In this document: in pieces, positions 41,798 to 53,538 of the stretch
How positions within the stretch are numbered: the first letter of the stretch is position 1
Layout: each line of letters begins with the position of its first letter
NCBI GenBank assembly: GCA_014871385.1
Contig: CM026422.1
Span: forward strand, 23,863,014-23,927,013
DNA: 64,000 nt
Origin: Ceratodon purpureus
Lineage: Eukaryota > Streptophyta > Bryopsida > Pseudoditrichales > Ditrichaceae
Reading direction: 5' to 3'
Program-made: the position numbers and the translations under genes
The notes under the pieces: generated by a model
What the model was told of the DNA's origin: nothing
The model's database searches: none
The model's input: only the letters and a program-made list of their open reading frames with translations

Positions 41798-41820
41798 GGG
41801 GATGGGGGTGGGGGATGGGG
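41798..41820 (+). other. G-quadruplex motif
   Basis: Four G runs of four to five bases separated by AT, T and AT. It lies about 380 bp upstream of the Mpv17-family ATG, with its G-rich strand opposite to the gene. Confidence 0.6.
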
Positions 41821-43016
41821 CCACGTGGAGTAGGGAGGGGATATGGGCCGTTGGATGGGGGGTGACACATTGCTGGATGTGAGTGGGGTGGGCGATTCGC
41901 ACCCAATCGGGATGGGGGGATGGGTGTGGGGTGCCAGGTGGCGGGGTGAGTGGAGCGGCGGGCGTCCAGGTGGCCGGGGGGAGAGGAGGAGGGGGTGCCA
42001 ACGGGGCGGGTGGAAAGGGGGGTCGTCAATGGAGAGTGCACAGTTGGAGGTGCGACTGACCGGGAGGGGATTGGCTTCGGCGGGGGAGGGCTCTGCGTCT
42101 TCGATATGTATCGACGATTGTCGAAGATCGGTTTCATGCATGTCTGGTCGCAGGTGGTGATTTTTTAAGGGTGTTTTGTGGGGGTTGTGGGAGCTGTCAA
42201 TGATTTGCGTTGCCGTTGTGTGACTGGTTTGGTTTCCGGGTGGCTGATGAGGGAATTATTGTGAGTTTCCTTGCGTACGGGTTTTTGTTTCAGGGTTTTT
42301 GTGTGAGTTTTGTACGAGAGCATCATAGCTGGGACGCCTCCCATGTGGCGAATATTTTAATTTTTTCTCAAAAATAAAATAATATATATATAATAAATAA
42401 ATATATATTTATATTTATATATTTTTTATTTTTTTTGAAAAAATGAGGTCCACCTTTCCAAAAAAAGAAATTCTATTTTTGTTTCTTGGCAAAAAAAGAA
42501 TCACTAGAAATGACCTGATGTGGCTTAGAAGGAGCAAAACGCTGCAAAATTATTTTCATTCTTATAAATTAATTAATTTTTAAATAAATAAATTATATTT
42601 AGACAAACGTTGCTATGGTGATATAGTATGTATGTGGGTTTTAAGGTGAATTAATCTGCGATCACCTCACAATAAGAAAGGCAACAGATTGCAAGTATGT
42701 GTTAAATATTAAATATTTATTTATTCATAAACCTCGTATTTTCAATAAATACAACTAAACTAATTCATTATACACTCAATCAATAAAAAATTATTACTTT
42801 ATACAAAGTGAAAATCAATTTAATTTCATTCAAATAAAGTCATGTACAAAAACTATTACTACCACATGTTTTTTTTTAGATTTATAATATTATAGTTCTT
42901 TTTCATCAATTGCATCAAATTGTAGACCATAACCACTACTCTCTCATCCATAATTTACTAATTACTTGAATTTAGTGGCTATTGAATGTAGTTGGCCTTC
43001 ATAGATTAGTGATATG
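41821..43016. other. Intergenic, no gene seen
   Basis: G-rich up to about 42150, then strongly AT-rich, including an AT repeat tract at 42375-42435. Open frames in the G-rich part are compositional. Confidence 0.5.
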
Positions 43017-43950
43017 AACCCCTAACTATCCTTAAAACCCAAAATGGGTTTTGGCTATTTCGGGCAGCCTGGATGGGGAGGTTAAAATTAATATTTTTTT
43101 TCAAGATTTTTACTGGGATCTCCCTTTACTGTAAGGTCTATGTAGTAAAAATTTTGAAGCCAAATTCCAATTTTAGAACCTTCATCTAGAAATTTTAGGT
43201 TTCAAGTCCAAAACGGGCAGTCTAAAATTAGGTCTTTCAAAAAAAATAAAAATTGAAATATTTTCATAACCAAATCACTAATCAACTTCCATAGTGACCC
43301 AAGTCAAAAAGTTTACCAATTTTACAAGGGCAGCCTCCAAAACTTACAAAGACAAGCTTCACAGTTTTTAGTAATTTTTGAATTTTTTCTTTAGAAATTT
43401 GTCAAAATTCGAGATTTTTGAATTTTTTTAAAATATTTTTTCCTAAAAATCACAAATTTATAAAGGTAGCTACTCACCGTTCACTTTTTCTTAGCTCACA
43501 AATTGTTTTTGTAATGCATGTTTTACTATTTTATCAATTTTATACCTTCTTATAGAAAATAATTTTTATGAAGATCTAAAAAGCGTTTTTTTGGCCTAAA
43601 ATTTTGCATGAGCATACCTAACTTAGTAAGCTACATGGAAAAAAATGTGACCAAAATGTTTGAAGTAATAATCATCAAGTCTCCCTTTGGCCCATTTGCA
43701 CTATGCCTCTCCGCCAAGGCCGAAAAAAATATTTGCTGAAACTTTGAACACTATGATCTCCCTAATGAAAAACATCCAACGGTTGAAACTTGGATCAGTT
43801 CTTCTAAGTAGAGTTAGGTACAAGATCTTACGGTTGAAATTCCCAAAAAGGTTTAAAAGTTTGTTTCATATCCTCGGGAGGGCATAGTGGTAAAAAATCG
43901 CAGTTTTGAGGATTCAAGCTCTCAAAAACACAAGGAAATTTAGGGGTTAA
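43017..43950. mobile_element. Inverted-repeat element, TTAACCCCTAA family, copy B
   Basis: Left end GAACCCCTAAC at 43016 and right end TTAGGGGTTAA at 43940-43950. Internal similarity to copy C includes ACAAGATCTTACGGTTGAAA (about 43818) and a motif near AACACTATGATCTC. The inverted ends match only over about 9-11 bp. No ORF. Confidence 0.55.
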
Positions 43951-45110
43951 TACGACAACTTATCTTGTGATAACCCAATTGTTAATGAAACATAATTGAG
44001 ACAATTAGGTTTCTATTCTTTAATTGAATTAGTAATTGGAGATTTTGGAGCAAAGTCTCCATATCCAATAGAAGGCCCAATTTCTATATATCAAAACTTA
44101 TATACTTGTAGAAAGATACTTGAATATTCATCAAAATGACTGATTCAAGTTTGAAGAAGATGATTTTGGATCATAAATTTTGGATTAAGCACAATCAAAC
44201 AGTATATTAGATTAATTATGATTCCTTGGTGGGTTTGTACTTGAGGCATTTGAACCAATGGATTAGAGTTGAGTGAAGAAAATTCAGTAATTTGTGTTTG
44301 AGATTTGGCTACTTGAGCTGATTCTCCGGGTGGTGTTCACACCGGGATGGAATTTGTGGTATTAAAGTAGAAAGTATTCACGAAAGATAAGCCTCACCAA
44401 TCATAGCCGCCAGAGGAGTCTGGAAGGTGGCGTTACTAGACGGAGAGAATAAGTTCTAGGTGGTTCACAGACATCTGACGTGGCCACTCTTGATAACTCA
44501 GTTACACTACCCAGTGCCCAAAGTACTTACACACAATACCCTTGTGATATCTAAGTTTTGGTTGAGAGCAACTTGAAGTAGACTGTGAGAAGCTTCAGAG
44601 AGGAACGCCTCATCTCTAGACCATGTTCTTTAATGCTACCAACTGGGAGCACAATCCAGATTGGCATGTGGATGGAATATCTGGCTTGTTACCTTTCCAA
44701 ATTGGTGGTCTGTGTCCAAACTCTCTTGTGGTTAGCATTCAAATTAGCAATTCTGATAATCGATTAATGCATGCTTTTTCCATGCTTTTTCTCAAGTAGG
44801 TTGATGCTTGCATATTGTCTTTGCAATCGCAGAACCTTACGAATGGCATTTTAAATCTTGTCACCTGTGCGTGGGTTGCTAGGTTCGGAGTAAAAAAACA
44901 TTAGATCAGGTACTCCGTGTGCAGTTAGAAGGTACACAAGAGTATGGGATAACAATGGCACTTGAAGTACAGTGGTGCTTGACCGGCATAGATATGGAGA
45001 TCCAAGTATAGATCGAAGAAATGTACCTTGTATGGGATGAACCGATGGATCATATCATTGACTGTGTTCTATGACAGTTTCTTTGACTCTCTTCGAAACA
45101 TAAAACTTTA
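43951..45110. other. Intergenic, no gene seen
   Basis: AT-rich, about 1.2 kb. No supported gene or repeat. Confidence 0.5.
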
Positions 45111-46459
45111 CTGTACAGTACCCGGAAGAAAAGATACGTGATTCTATGAAATGTTTTAGAAAAATGTACTGAACAGCTAATTTGGTGAGCTCATGGGAGG
45201 TTAAAAATTCATGGAATTCAATGCAAAAAATTGCATTTGAAAGCCTTCAGACTCTATTTCAATAATACTATTTATTTACATAGAAAAAAAATCAAAATCA
45301 ACACAAAATTTGCTTTCTCCTATATAGTACTCAAAATCTAGTACTACCACCTTTTGCACTAATTACTTCTTTCATACGTGTAGGCATGGTATCAACAAGG
45401 GTTTTTAAGAGATCTAAAGGTATCTCTTCCCATACTCTATGAAGTGATTCCACCATTTCTTTTGCATTGTGTGACCGGGATGTACTTTAAACTGTATCTT
45501 TAATAATCTTCCATAGATTCTCTATTGGATTCAGATCTAGAGAGTTGGCAGGCCACTTCAACCTCTTTATACCCATTTTTTCTCTCCACTTGTTTGGCAA
45601 ATTGCTGCGATGGACCAGAGCGCCATCCTCCATAATCAACACAGCTTCTATCACCAAGGGTGTGCAAAGCCTTCCTTACAGTACGAGTACCAACCTCTGC
45701 AACACGTGCCATCTCATTTGTAATTTCTGTGAGTGGTCTACGACGATCTTTACTAAGGAGGTGTTCTAAGTATCTCATATTCCGCTTTGTGAACATTCCA
45801 GGCCTACCCGATGGCTTTGGTGACTTCACAGTTCCTTATTTTTTGAAACTGTTTATAACACCATAAACAGTTGAAGAGGGCATACCTAATTCTCTTGCTA
45901 TCTCCACACCTTTGCTTCCAGTTCTGTGCATTCCAACCACTTGTTCTTTCTCAGCATCTGTCAAGGCTCTAGTCTTCATCTTTCTCAAAAGATTATGCCA
46001 CTCAACCTATCCACATCACTAAACAAAATTATTTCAACAAGAATAATATACCACACGCTAAACAAAGTCACGCTAACACCCACAATCATCTCAAAAGTTA
46101 ACCCTACAACTTACAATGCAATCACAATTCAATATCACATACATATCTTTTTTTAAAACAGTGGCCAAAAACATTATTATACCATAATGAGGCCTAATAA
46201 TAGTTAATGCATGAAAAAGGCATGGACACACTTTAGATAGGGCAATGGAGAACTATTACTTTACATAGATTTTTTCTATAATTAGACACAAATCATTTAC
46301 TTTTCACAACCTTACTACTAGTTCTAAAAATAGGTGAAAACCCCAAGGCAATTGCTCACAAAGTGAAAGTGTAGTGCTCACTTGAAGTTCACTGTGCATA
46401 CTCTAGTCAACTTGGAGATAAGTAAAATTCACGTATCTTTTCTTCCGGGTACTGTACAG
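45111..46459. mobile_element. Tc1-like (DD34E) transposon, 1349 bp, internally deleted
   Basis: Inverted ends share CTGTACAGTACCCGGAAGAA followed by AAGATACGTGA (31 bp identical). Left flank is TA; the right flank has lost it. It contains a broken Tc1-type transposase. Length is near that of full Tc1 elements because of non-coding sequence, although the coding region lacks its middle. Confidence 0.88.
45331..45979 (-). pseudogene. Broken Tc1-type transposase
   Basis: ATG at 45977-45979. The paired helix-turn-helix DNA-binding region reads ALTDAEKEQVVGMH...ELGMPSSTVY, then after a stop GRPGMFTKRNMRYLEHLL and EVGTRTVRKALHTLG. The following catalytic part is in another frame and begins at VLIMEDGALVHRSN (second Asp). 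WPANSLDLNPIENLW follows exactly 34 residues later with the Glu, hence DD34E. The segment with the first catalytic Asp is missing, and further stops occur (after IIKDTV). Not functional. Confidence 0.88.
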
Positions 46460-46712
46460 GTGAACATCTTCCCCCAAACAGGAGAGGTTATTACTAATTT
46501 CCTACTCTACACCTCTCAAAAGGATATTAGACAAGCAAGTATCTTCCCTGCTGCTATAGGAGGCCACTGTTGAGCATTTTGCTTCAGCAACCAACCTTGT
46601 TAACAATGAATGGATAAATGGTGCCGTGCACTGATGAACTGAATTTGGTTGGCAGCAATTAACATCAAGACATTGTATCTGTAATCCTCTTGGTGCTGAA
46701 TTTGGCGAAAAG

Positions 46713-49700
46713 TCACTTCGGATCTAGTATGGCTAAATGATGGGATTGAAACACCCGTGTGGCCAATATGTTTCGGATTGGTATCAAAGCCAATATCACC
46801 ACAGGGAATGCAAGTCCTGTATGAGACACAACAGCCGATTTTTAACAACACAGTGCTGTGACACTCGGAGTCACAACGGCAGACGCAAGTACCAAGCGAT
46901 CAAGATGCACAAAACAATGGAACCGATAGGTGAGACTGAAAGGTGGCATTAGTTACTTACCCCATTTGCTTTCTTTCAGGTTCCACAGAGCCCAAAGACA
47001 AGCGAGCTGCAGCACGGTGAACTTGTGAACTTCATGCTTCGGTACTTGCTTTGTAAATTCATGCTCTGGAGTTAATTCCGGATGGTATAGCCAAAGCTTC
47101 ACCCTGAAAGTTTCCAATCAAAGATGCATTTAGTTTCAAAATTAATACATGCATACACAAGATTGTTGGTAGTGTAGGTTCTGCAGATCATTTCATGTGA
47201 TGGTTATACCTATAAGCATGGATAATTTGTCGTGTGGACTCAGACCCGCTGTCAAGGAACAATTTGGATACTTTTTAAAACTGCTATCGCGATTGTCTTC
47301 GATAGTAAGTGGTGCTAAGTGGTAAAGATTAAATACAAATAAAGTGGAGTAGAGGTGACTTGCCTTTCTACAAATTGACTGCCATTAATGATGCCCAATG
47401 ACATGAATACAAATAGACCACTTGTAACCTGGTTTCACATCCCAACATAACATGTGAATAATAATGTTCATTATAGGAAGACAATTGATTCATCCTACAA
47501 ATCAGCTCCAGCTACAGAAACTAAGGGCCAAGGTATTACCGGAAGTGGAACACGTCGCAGAAGTGGCCAAAATGCTAATGATGCGCCTACACCCGCCTGC
47601 CAAAACACATTCAACCTTTAGATGATTACGTTTACGTCACCTTTGCAAACAAAAAACGTAAGAAATTGCTTCAATAGCTGTTAACATTGCATATCCAAAA
47701 GTGTGAGGACAGTGAACCTGGATTTTATGCATGAATGCATCTCCACAATAGGGTTAAGAACAACTCTATTTACTGATAAGTTCAATCGGAGAGAAACGGT
47801 TCATATATGTACACAATCAAGAGAATATCATAACTACATTAAACAAAGAAAATTACGTCGTAAAATGAAATTAGGAACAGGAGCATTACAGAGATCATGA
47901 TGCCTGTGAGACGATTTTCCAGCACACGATGTCTAATCTCTTCTTTCTTCATGTCTTCACTTCCACTGTTGCACAAAATCCAGCTCAGAAGTTATAGAGC
48001 TTACACTTTTCTTATATGCAAAGAACTTTTAGTCTTGGTCGTTGAAAATTACAAATTCGTTACTGCAGTGGCAACATTCCACCTCAATATGAACTACAAT
48101 TCTATAAGAAAAATACCTGGCAGATGTAGTCTTTGCTGGAACAACTAGACTCCGAACGTGGTTCAAAGATGGCACTGCTGAGGCCACCATCCAGGGCAAT
48201 CCAAATAAAGATGCCAGTGCCGTGGTCACTGTCAGAGCACAAGCATAACATATCAAGAAAAAGTTACCAAAAAGAAGTCTTTCAGTGAACAAAAAGACTT
48301 CAGTATTTAGCTTCAAATAATAAAATCAAAATAACGTCTATAATTTGGAGGTTCCAAATTTTAAGAGCGCTTAGGAAAAGCAACATATTCAATTTGGTAA
48401 AACATTTGTGCATTGCAAAGCAAAGAAACGATGCCCAGATGACTTCTGTACCTCCAACCATGGCCAGATCAAGGTTGTATCCTTCGCCCTTCTGAAGTGA
48501 AGGAGACTGAAACTTATTTACTAGTCGGCTGGTCATAGTCTGAAAATGAACACAGCATCATCATTTAGTCAAATTATAAAAGATCGACAAGAAATTGACA
48601 ATTGTGCAATATCTGCCAGCGAGAAAGGGTCATAAAACCAAATGGCAAGTGACATGAAAGAAAGGGCTCTTCAGGAATTGAAAAAAACTGATTCAAGCAG
48701 GGAAAATCTCACCTGATCAAGGAAAATTAGCAGACTGACAAAGACTGCAGGAATAGCCGATGCAGCAATAACCCAAGGGGGTACGCTGAACAAGGGCACA
48801 AGCCAAGGACGGGCTGCAGTTGCTGCTATTTTTGAGGCTGCTGGCATCGGAGGCAGAGGTACTGTTGGAAAAAACCTAACTGGCACCATAGACATAAGGA
48901 AGATTGCCAAAGGAGGTCCGAAATCGGCAATAACACCAGCAACTGGGCGTAGCAGCAAGCGTGAAGATCTCAGCTGCAGTTCATTCCAAACACTAGTCAG
49001 TCACTAAAATTTTATTAGGAATGGCAGCCTAGGTTAAACTCAGAGATGTAGACTGTTTGAAACAAATATTGCGAAGTGAAGATCCTCTGCTTAAGTTGGT
49101 GATGAAAAACGGCCCTCTAATTTACGCTCAACCTGAGACTCAGTGTATATAAAATAGTATGACAACTTCACCTTCTGAACATCCCATTATAGACCAGTGT
49201 TTAATTGCTTGCATAGACATGATTGGAATCACGGCAAAAAGAGCCTTCATAAATCAAGGAGGTGTGAACCTGAGTTAGAAATTTGGCAGTCGCATAGGTC
49301 CCAGCGGCCAGAACGAATGACAACAAGGCAGTCTCAATTGGATAAGGGCTGGCAGGGCTGTACAAACTTGCAATTCCCTGCAAAGTACGTGTCACCATTA
49401 TCAAATTATGTGTACAAGAACCAAGATGAGGAACACGTGGAACACCTGTTTCAGAATTCTCTATCAAGGCAAAAGCAGTGAGAGCAATTAGCAAACAAAC
49501 CTTGTATGCTTCACACATGAAGCCAATTGAGATGAATGTGGTAAATGTCTCGTCCACGAACCTCGTCAAGTACTTGACTAACTGATCACATGCACAAAGC
49601 ACCATTCAGTAAAAAAATCTCTTCTAATTGTTCACTTGAATGCTACAGAAAGGAATACCTTCACAGTACTTAAACAATCATATTGAAAATACCTCAGAGC

Positions 49701-50898
49701 TGGCCTCCAGGGCTCCCAGACCAACAAGAAACAAGCACGACCAGATGCCGACCCATCCGTAAACAGGGAAAAATGGCACCATTGCTTGCTTTGTTAACTG
49801 CAGAGGAGGAAACATATCGTTAAGTACACAACTTCGTCTTTGAAATTAAAGAAACAAACACACATGAGTTTCGTCTTGGAATGATGACCTTACCCTGTAC
49901 AAAGCACCAGTAATCACGACCATGAAGCCAGTGGGGCCAAGTAGGGTAAGAGGTTGTGCCGCCAATGACGTGTAGATGAGCCCTGACACTGCAGAGAAGC
50001 AATGCAAAAGAGAGGCCAAATGTTACCAAAAGCATTCTGTTGGATACAAGCCCCCAGAGAAGATAGAAGCTTTGAAATGACTTGTATAAAGAATGCAAGG
50101 AGATCACGGTGGAATTTGATGTGTATTTTTATATTACCTGCACAACTTATTATGGTCTCAAGAAGCCCCATCTGGGATGCCGTGACGCGCGAAAGCATTC
50201 TGAACCATGTCAAAAGGAAACGAAATAAGATACAGCATGCAAATGAGTACATTGCAAGAACACAAAAGAATGAGAAAGAAAAACAAGATATACAGACCAT
50301 GTGAAGGTGACCCAAATTGGTAACTGCCTAAAGGTGAAGTGAACGACTGGAGCAGAAAGGAAAGGAAACAAAAGCAAGAGAGCATCACTGACCCGCCGAA
50401 GGCAAAGCATGGAGCAAGCGAGGCGAAGATCATGTAGACAACGGAACTCAGAGCCTTCGGGTGGAGTCCATCCGTGAAGTCACTGAAGTAGTGCGGAAGC
50501 CTGCGTTCAATGTCCTTGGCAATGCCAGCTCCGAACCCTTGTGCTCCATCTCCTGGCTGGCCAAAGGATCCGAAGGCATCGGCACCAGCAGTTGCTGCCC
50601 GACACTTCACCGATTGCTGGTCATCTCCAGAAATGGATCCCCTGCTCCGCAAGGGAAACTCCAATCCTAAATTGTTGGTATGTCTCCTTGAGCTCCATGA
50701 GCCATCATGTGCACTGTAGGTTAAGCACTTTACTCTTGAGGACTGCCTCAAGCTCCTGCAACATCTTCCTTGTTTTTGGTGGAAGAGTGGGCCACTTTGA
50801 AATGTTCGAAGGGAAGATAACGCCTGGCGTTGAATTGCTGAGGGAGAGTTTGGAAATGCTGTTGATCCACTCCCCAAAAGTTTCTGTGCACAAATCAT
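46713..50898 (-). CDS. SLC4/boron-transporter-like anion transporter, plastid-like leader
   Basis: Fourteen exons with consistent phase give 620 residues: 50393-50898, 50138-50199, 49894-49988, 49693-49797, 49501-49581, 49270-49377, 48713-48973, 48452-48539, 48117-48228, 47890-47965, 47540-47596, 47364-47428, 46961-47103 and 46713-46816. The first ~125 residues are Ser/Arg-rich, as in plastid leaders. The bicarbonate/borate transporter core follows: DFTDGLHPKALSSVVYMIFA, LAAQPLTLLGPTGFM, LTRFVDETFTTFISIGF, IPAVFVSLLIFLDQ, FGLPWMVASAVPSLNHVRSL, ENRLTGIMIS, GLFVFMSLGIINGSQF, FPVVILALIPIRN and a final LAILDPK. SLC4 proteins exchange or export HCO3-/borate. Organelle targeting and substrate are inference. 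The intron after 47364 has a GC donor. Confidence 0.88.
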
Positions 50899-52189
50899 GC
50901 ATCAAGAGGATCAGAACCAAAAATCAATTCTTAAAAAATGTAGTAGCTGATGAGAAGAGAGACGATTTCTGGAAGTTTTAAAAAAAAAGTTTAGAATTTA
51001 AAAAATCCTTAAAATATCTAAGACAAACAAGCGACATGATAGCGCTTATTCACAAGTGAACAAAATTTGGCCCCGTTCTCGATTGAATTTGCTACTGACT
51101 TGGCTTAAAATTCTTTCAAAAAAAATTCTCACTGGGCAAAATTTGCTGTGATCTACCCCTGGAAATCAGAGAATTCTCTGTGGCTATGGCCAGATTTTCA
51201 GCGAGGAGAATGACCGACATCGCGTCTAATTCACTGCCACTCTGAATTTCTCACTCAATTACTGCTGATTGATATTACACCGAGCATTTTCTGGAGCTTG
51301 CAATTGGTAAAACAAGTGCAGCTGAGTGGCTCACACGACGTCTATCGGATCGATACGACTCGATCCGACTAGCTACGTTGATCAATTTGTCCGTAATAAA
51401 AAAGAAAGGACAATATCCAAATCCACTGCGACACTACTGTATACCAATTTCCGCGCCTGAGCTCCACACAGCTCCAATTTCGACAGACCCCTAAATGGGT
51501 CCTTCCACACTACTTCCATCGAGGCTACAAGCGCAACAAAATCAACACAAAAGCAACAGAAACACACCCACGTACCTCCATAGCCTGCGAATTCATCGCG
51601 AGATCAAACTAATTGTCGTCAAATCTTATCGCCGCAATCCTCCACAATCCTCCACAATCCTCTTCAACCTTCCCGAACTAATCCTCTTACTCCAAACACC
51701 CACCCTCTCCAACCTCGCGTCACCTCCCCAACCGGGTACCCCCAAAACGCCAACAGTCGATCATATCATCCCAGTCAAGCCCAATCTGCAGGCCCAATCC
51801 TCACTATCAGCACCAAATTCACTCACCAACAGAACCAACCAAACAAAACCATGAACATCACATCACCAACACCAAAAGCTCACTGAGAAACTGTCACTAA
51901 AAATATATTCCCACTCAGAAACTGTCAACTGCCATTCCCGTTCCAGGAACTGTACCCACTGGTGATGATCACGACCTCGAGTACTTCAAGTACAGCATCA
52001 AGTGCCGACCGGGAGCAGAAAATTTATGGCTTTGTGAAGTCCGCGGCGTGATGCCGGTGGAGAGAAGCGGAGAGGAGAGCGCGAGGCGCGGCCCCGCCCC
52101 CGTTTGCGCAAGCGTGCGAGGGGCGTCGCGTCGCAGAGCCATGGTTTTCTGGTCGCTCTTTTCTGATAGGGCTCCCTCACAAATCAGGG
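50899..52189. other. Intergenic, no gene seen
   Basis: 5' side of the anion-transporter gene. Contains a C/T/A-rich tract near 51640-51720 with a triplicated ATCCTCCACA-type motif. No gene supported. Confidence 0.5.
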
Positions 52190-52870
52190 CTCCCCGGGTG
52201 GGGAAATCTATGGCTGCTGTAGATTTCTGGAGCGGAGTGCGCTGTGTGGCGCGGTGTTTGTGGCGATGAGGCTACCAGATGTCGGAGTTCTGATAGGCCC
52301 TTTCTAAGGTCGTCCGCTCCTCTGGTAGTGCTCTCGAGAAGGATCTAGGGCTCTTGTAGATACTGAACCACTCTTCTGATAGTGCTCCCAGTGTTCCACG
52401 AGGAGGATCTAGGGCTCTTGTAGATACTAAACTGGAGTTCGGTGCGTTGGAGCTTTGTGGTGATGGAGTCATGCATGAGTTCTGATAGGGGTTCAAAGTG
52501 GGGATTGGGGAAATCTACGAATATTGTAGATTTTGGGGAGGAGGGAGCGGTCGAGTTCTGAGTTATGATACGGGAACTGTTTGAAGTTTGAGGTTTGTTG
52601 ACAAGTTCTCGGGTAGTGGTTTCCTTGTTGCCACTTCCAAGGATGGGAGGATCTAGGATTTTTGTAGATGCTGGAGTGCAGTGTGGTGTTTGTCGTGAAG
52701 AAGGAATCGTTTTGAGTTTGGTAGATTTTTATCAGAAGTCAGACTTCTGGTAGGGCTCCGACTGTTGGCGGTTGGAATCTAGGTTTCTGTAGATGCTATT
52801 ACAGAAGTTCTGTGCTGCGTCGGGCCCTGGGGCGGTGTTTGTAGTCCTCAAGGAATCTTTTGGGTTGTGG
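52190..52870. repeat. Degenerate minisatellite, about 60-130 bp unit
   Basis: About six imperfect copies of AAATCT...TTGTAGAT or GGATCTAGGGCTCTTGTAGA followed by GTG(C/T)GGTGTTTGT, around 52200, 52340, 52405, 52510, 52650 and 52775. Phrases such as TTCTGATAG(G/T)GCTC also recur. Non-coding. Confidence 0.7.
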
Positions 52871-53538
52871 GGGGGTTGGTATGTGATATACCAAATAGTT
52901 TAGTTCTGGTAGGAGATACCAAAAATATGTACCCTAGTTTCGTTGCGGATTCTACAATCTTCTGTCAAATTAATTATTTTCTCAGAAAAAAAAGTTCAAC
53001 AAAAGCCCGAGTTATGGGGTATTTATCCTGTGAAATCCTCAATTTGGAAAGTTATAATTTTTTAGGATTTAAGCATTTGTTTCTGAGTCATTCTATGCAA
53101 ATCTGCCACCAACACATGATATACATACAATTATTTTAGTAAAATTAAAATCCATGACAGTATGTGAAAGTTGTTAGTATGTGAAAGTTGTTGAATGATA
53201 CATTTGCTCAAGTTTGTCTTTGAATTTGGAAAGACGTTACTCTTGGTTATATGAATTGAACACGGACTACCGTATGAGGAACGAAGAGCGAGTGATCAGA
53301 ATCCATAATAGGATCACATTCAACTGGATTGTACAGCTGCAGGGAGGAAGTTGGTAAAATTTTCAACTAAAACAAATAGTTCGTGCACACACAGACCTAG
53401 TCTAGGAACACTAAATGACAATCTTGTGCTCGCATGGATACAATCCTACCAAATATAATGTACATAATTTTCCTCTCCAACACATAGTTCTGGCAATGAA
53501 TTAATACTATTAGCTTCAAATTTGTGAAACCCCAAACT
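52871..53538. other. Intergenic, no gene seen
   Basis: Downstream of the thioesterase gene. Contains a tandem TAGTATGTGAAAGTTGTT duplication near 53158-53190. No gene. Confidence 0.5.

Noticed and set aside
41730..42170. Pro-rich and Gly-rich ORFs
   Set aside because: Overlapping open frames on both strands of a G-rich tract; composition artefact.
50541..50981. Plus-strand ORF opposite the transporter's first exon
   Set aside because: Shadow frame of the transporter leader; no similarity.
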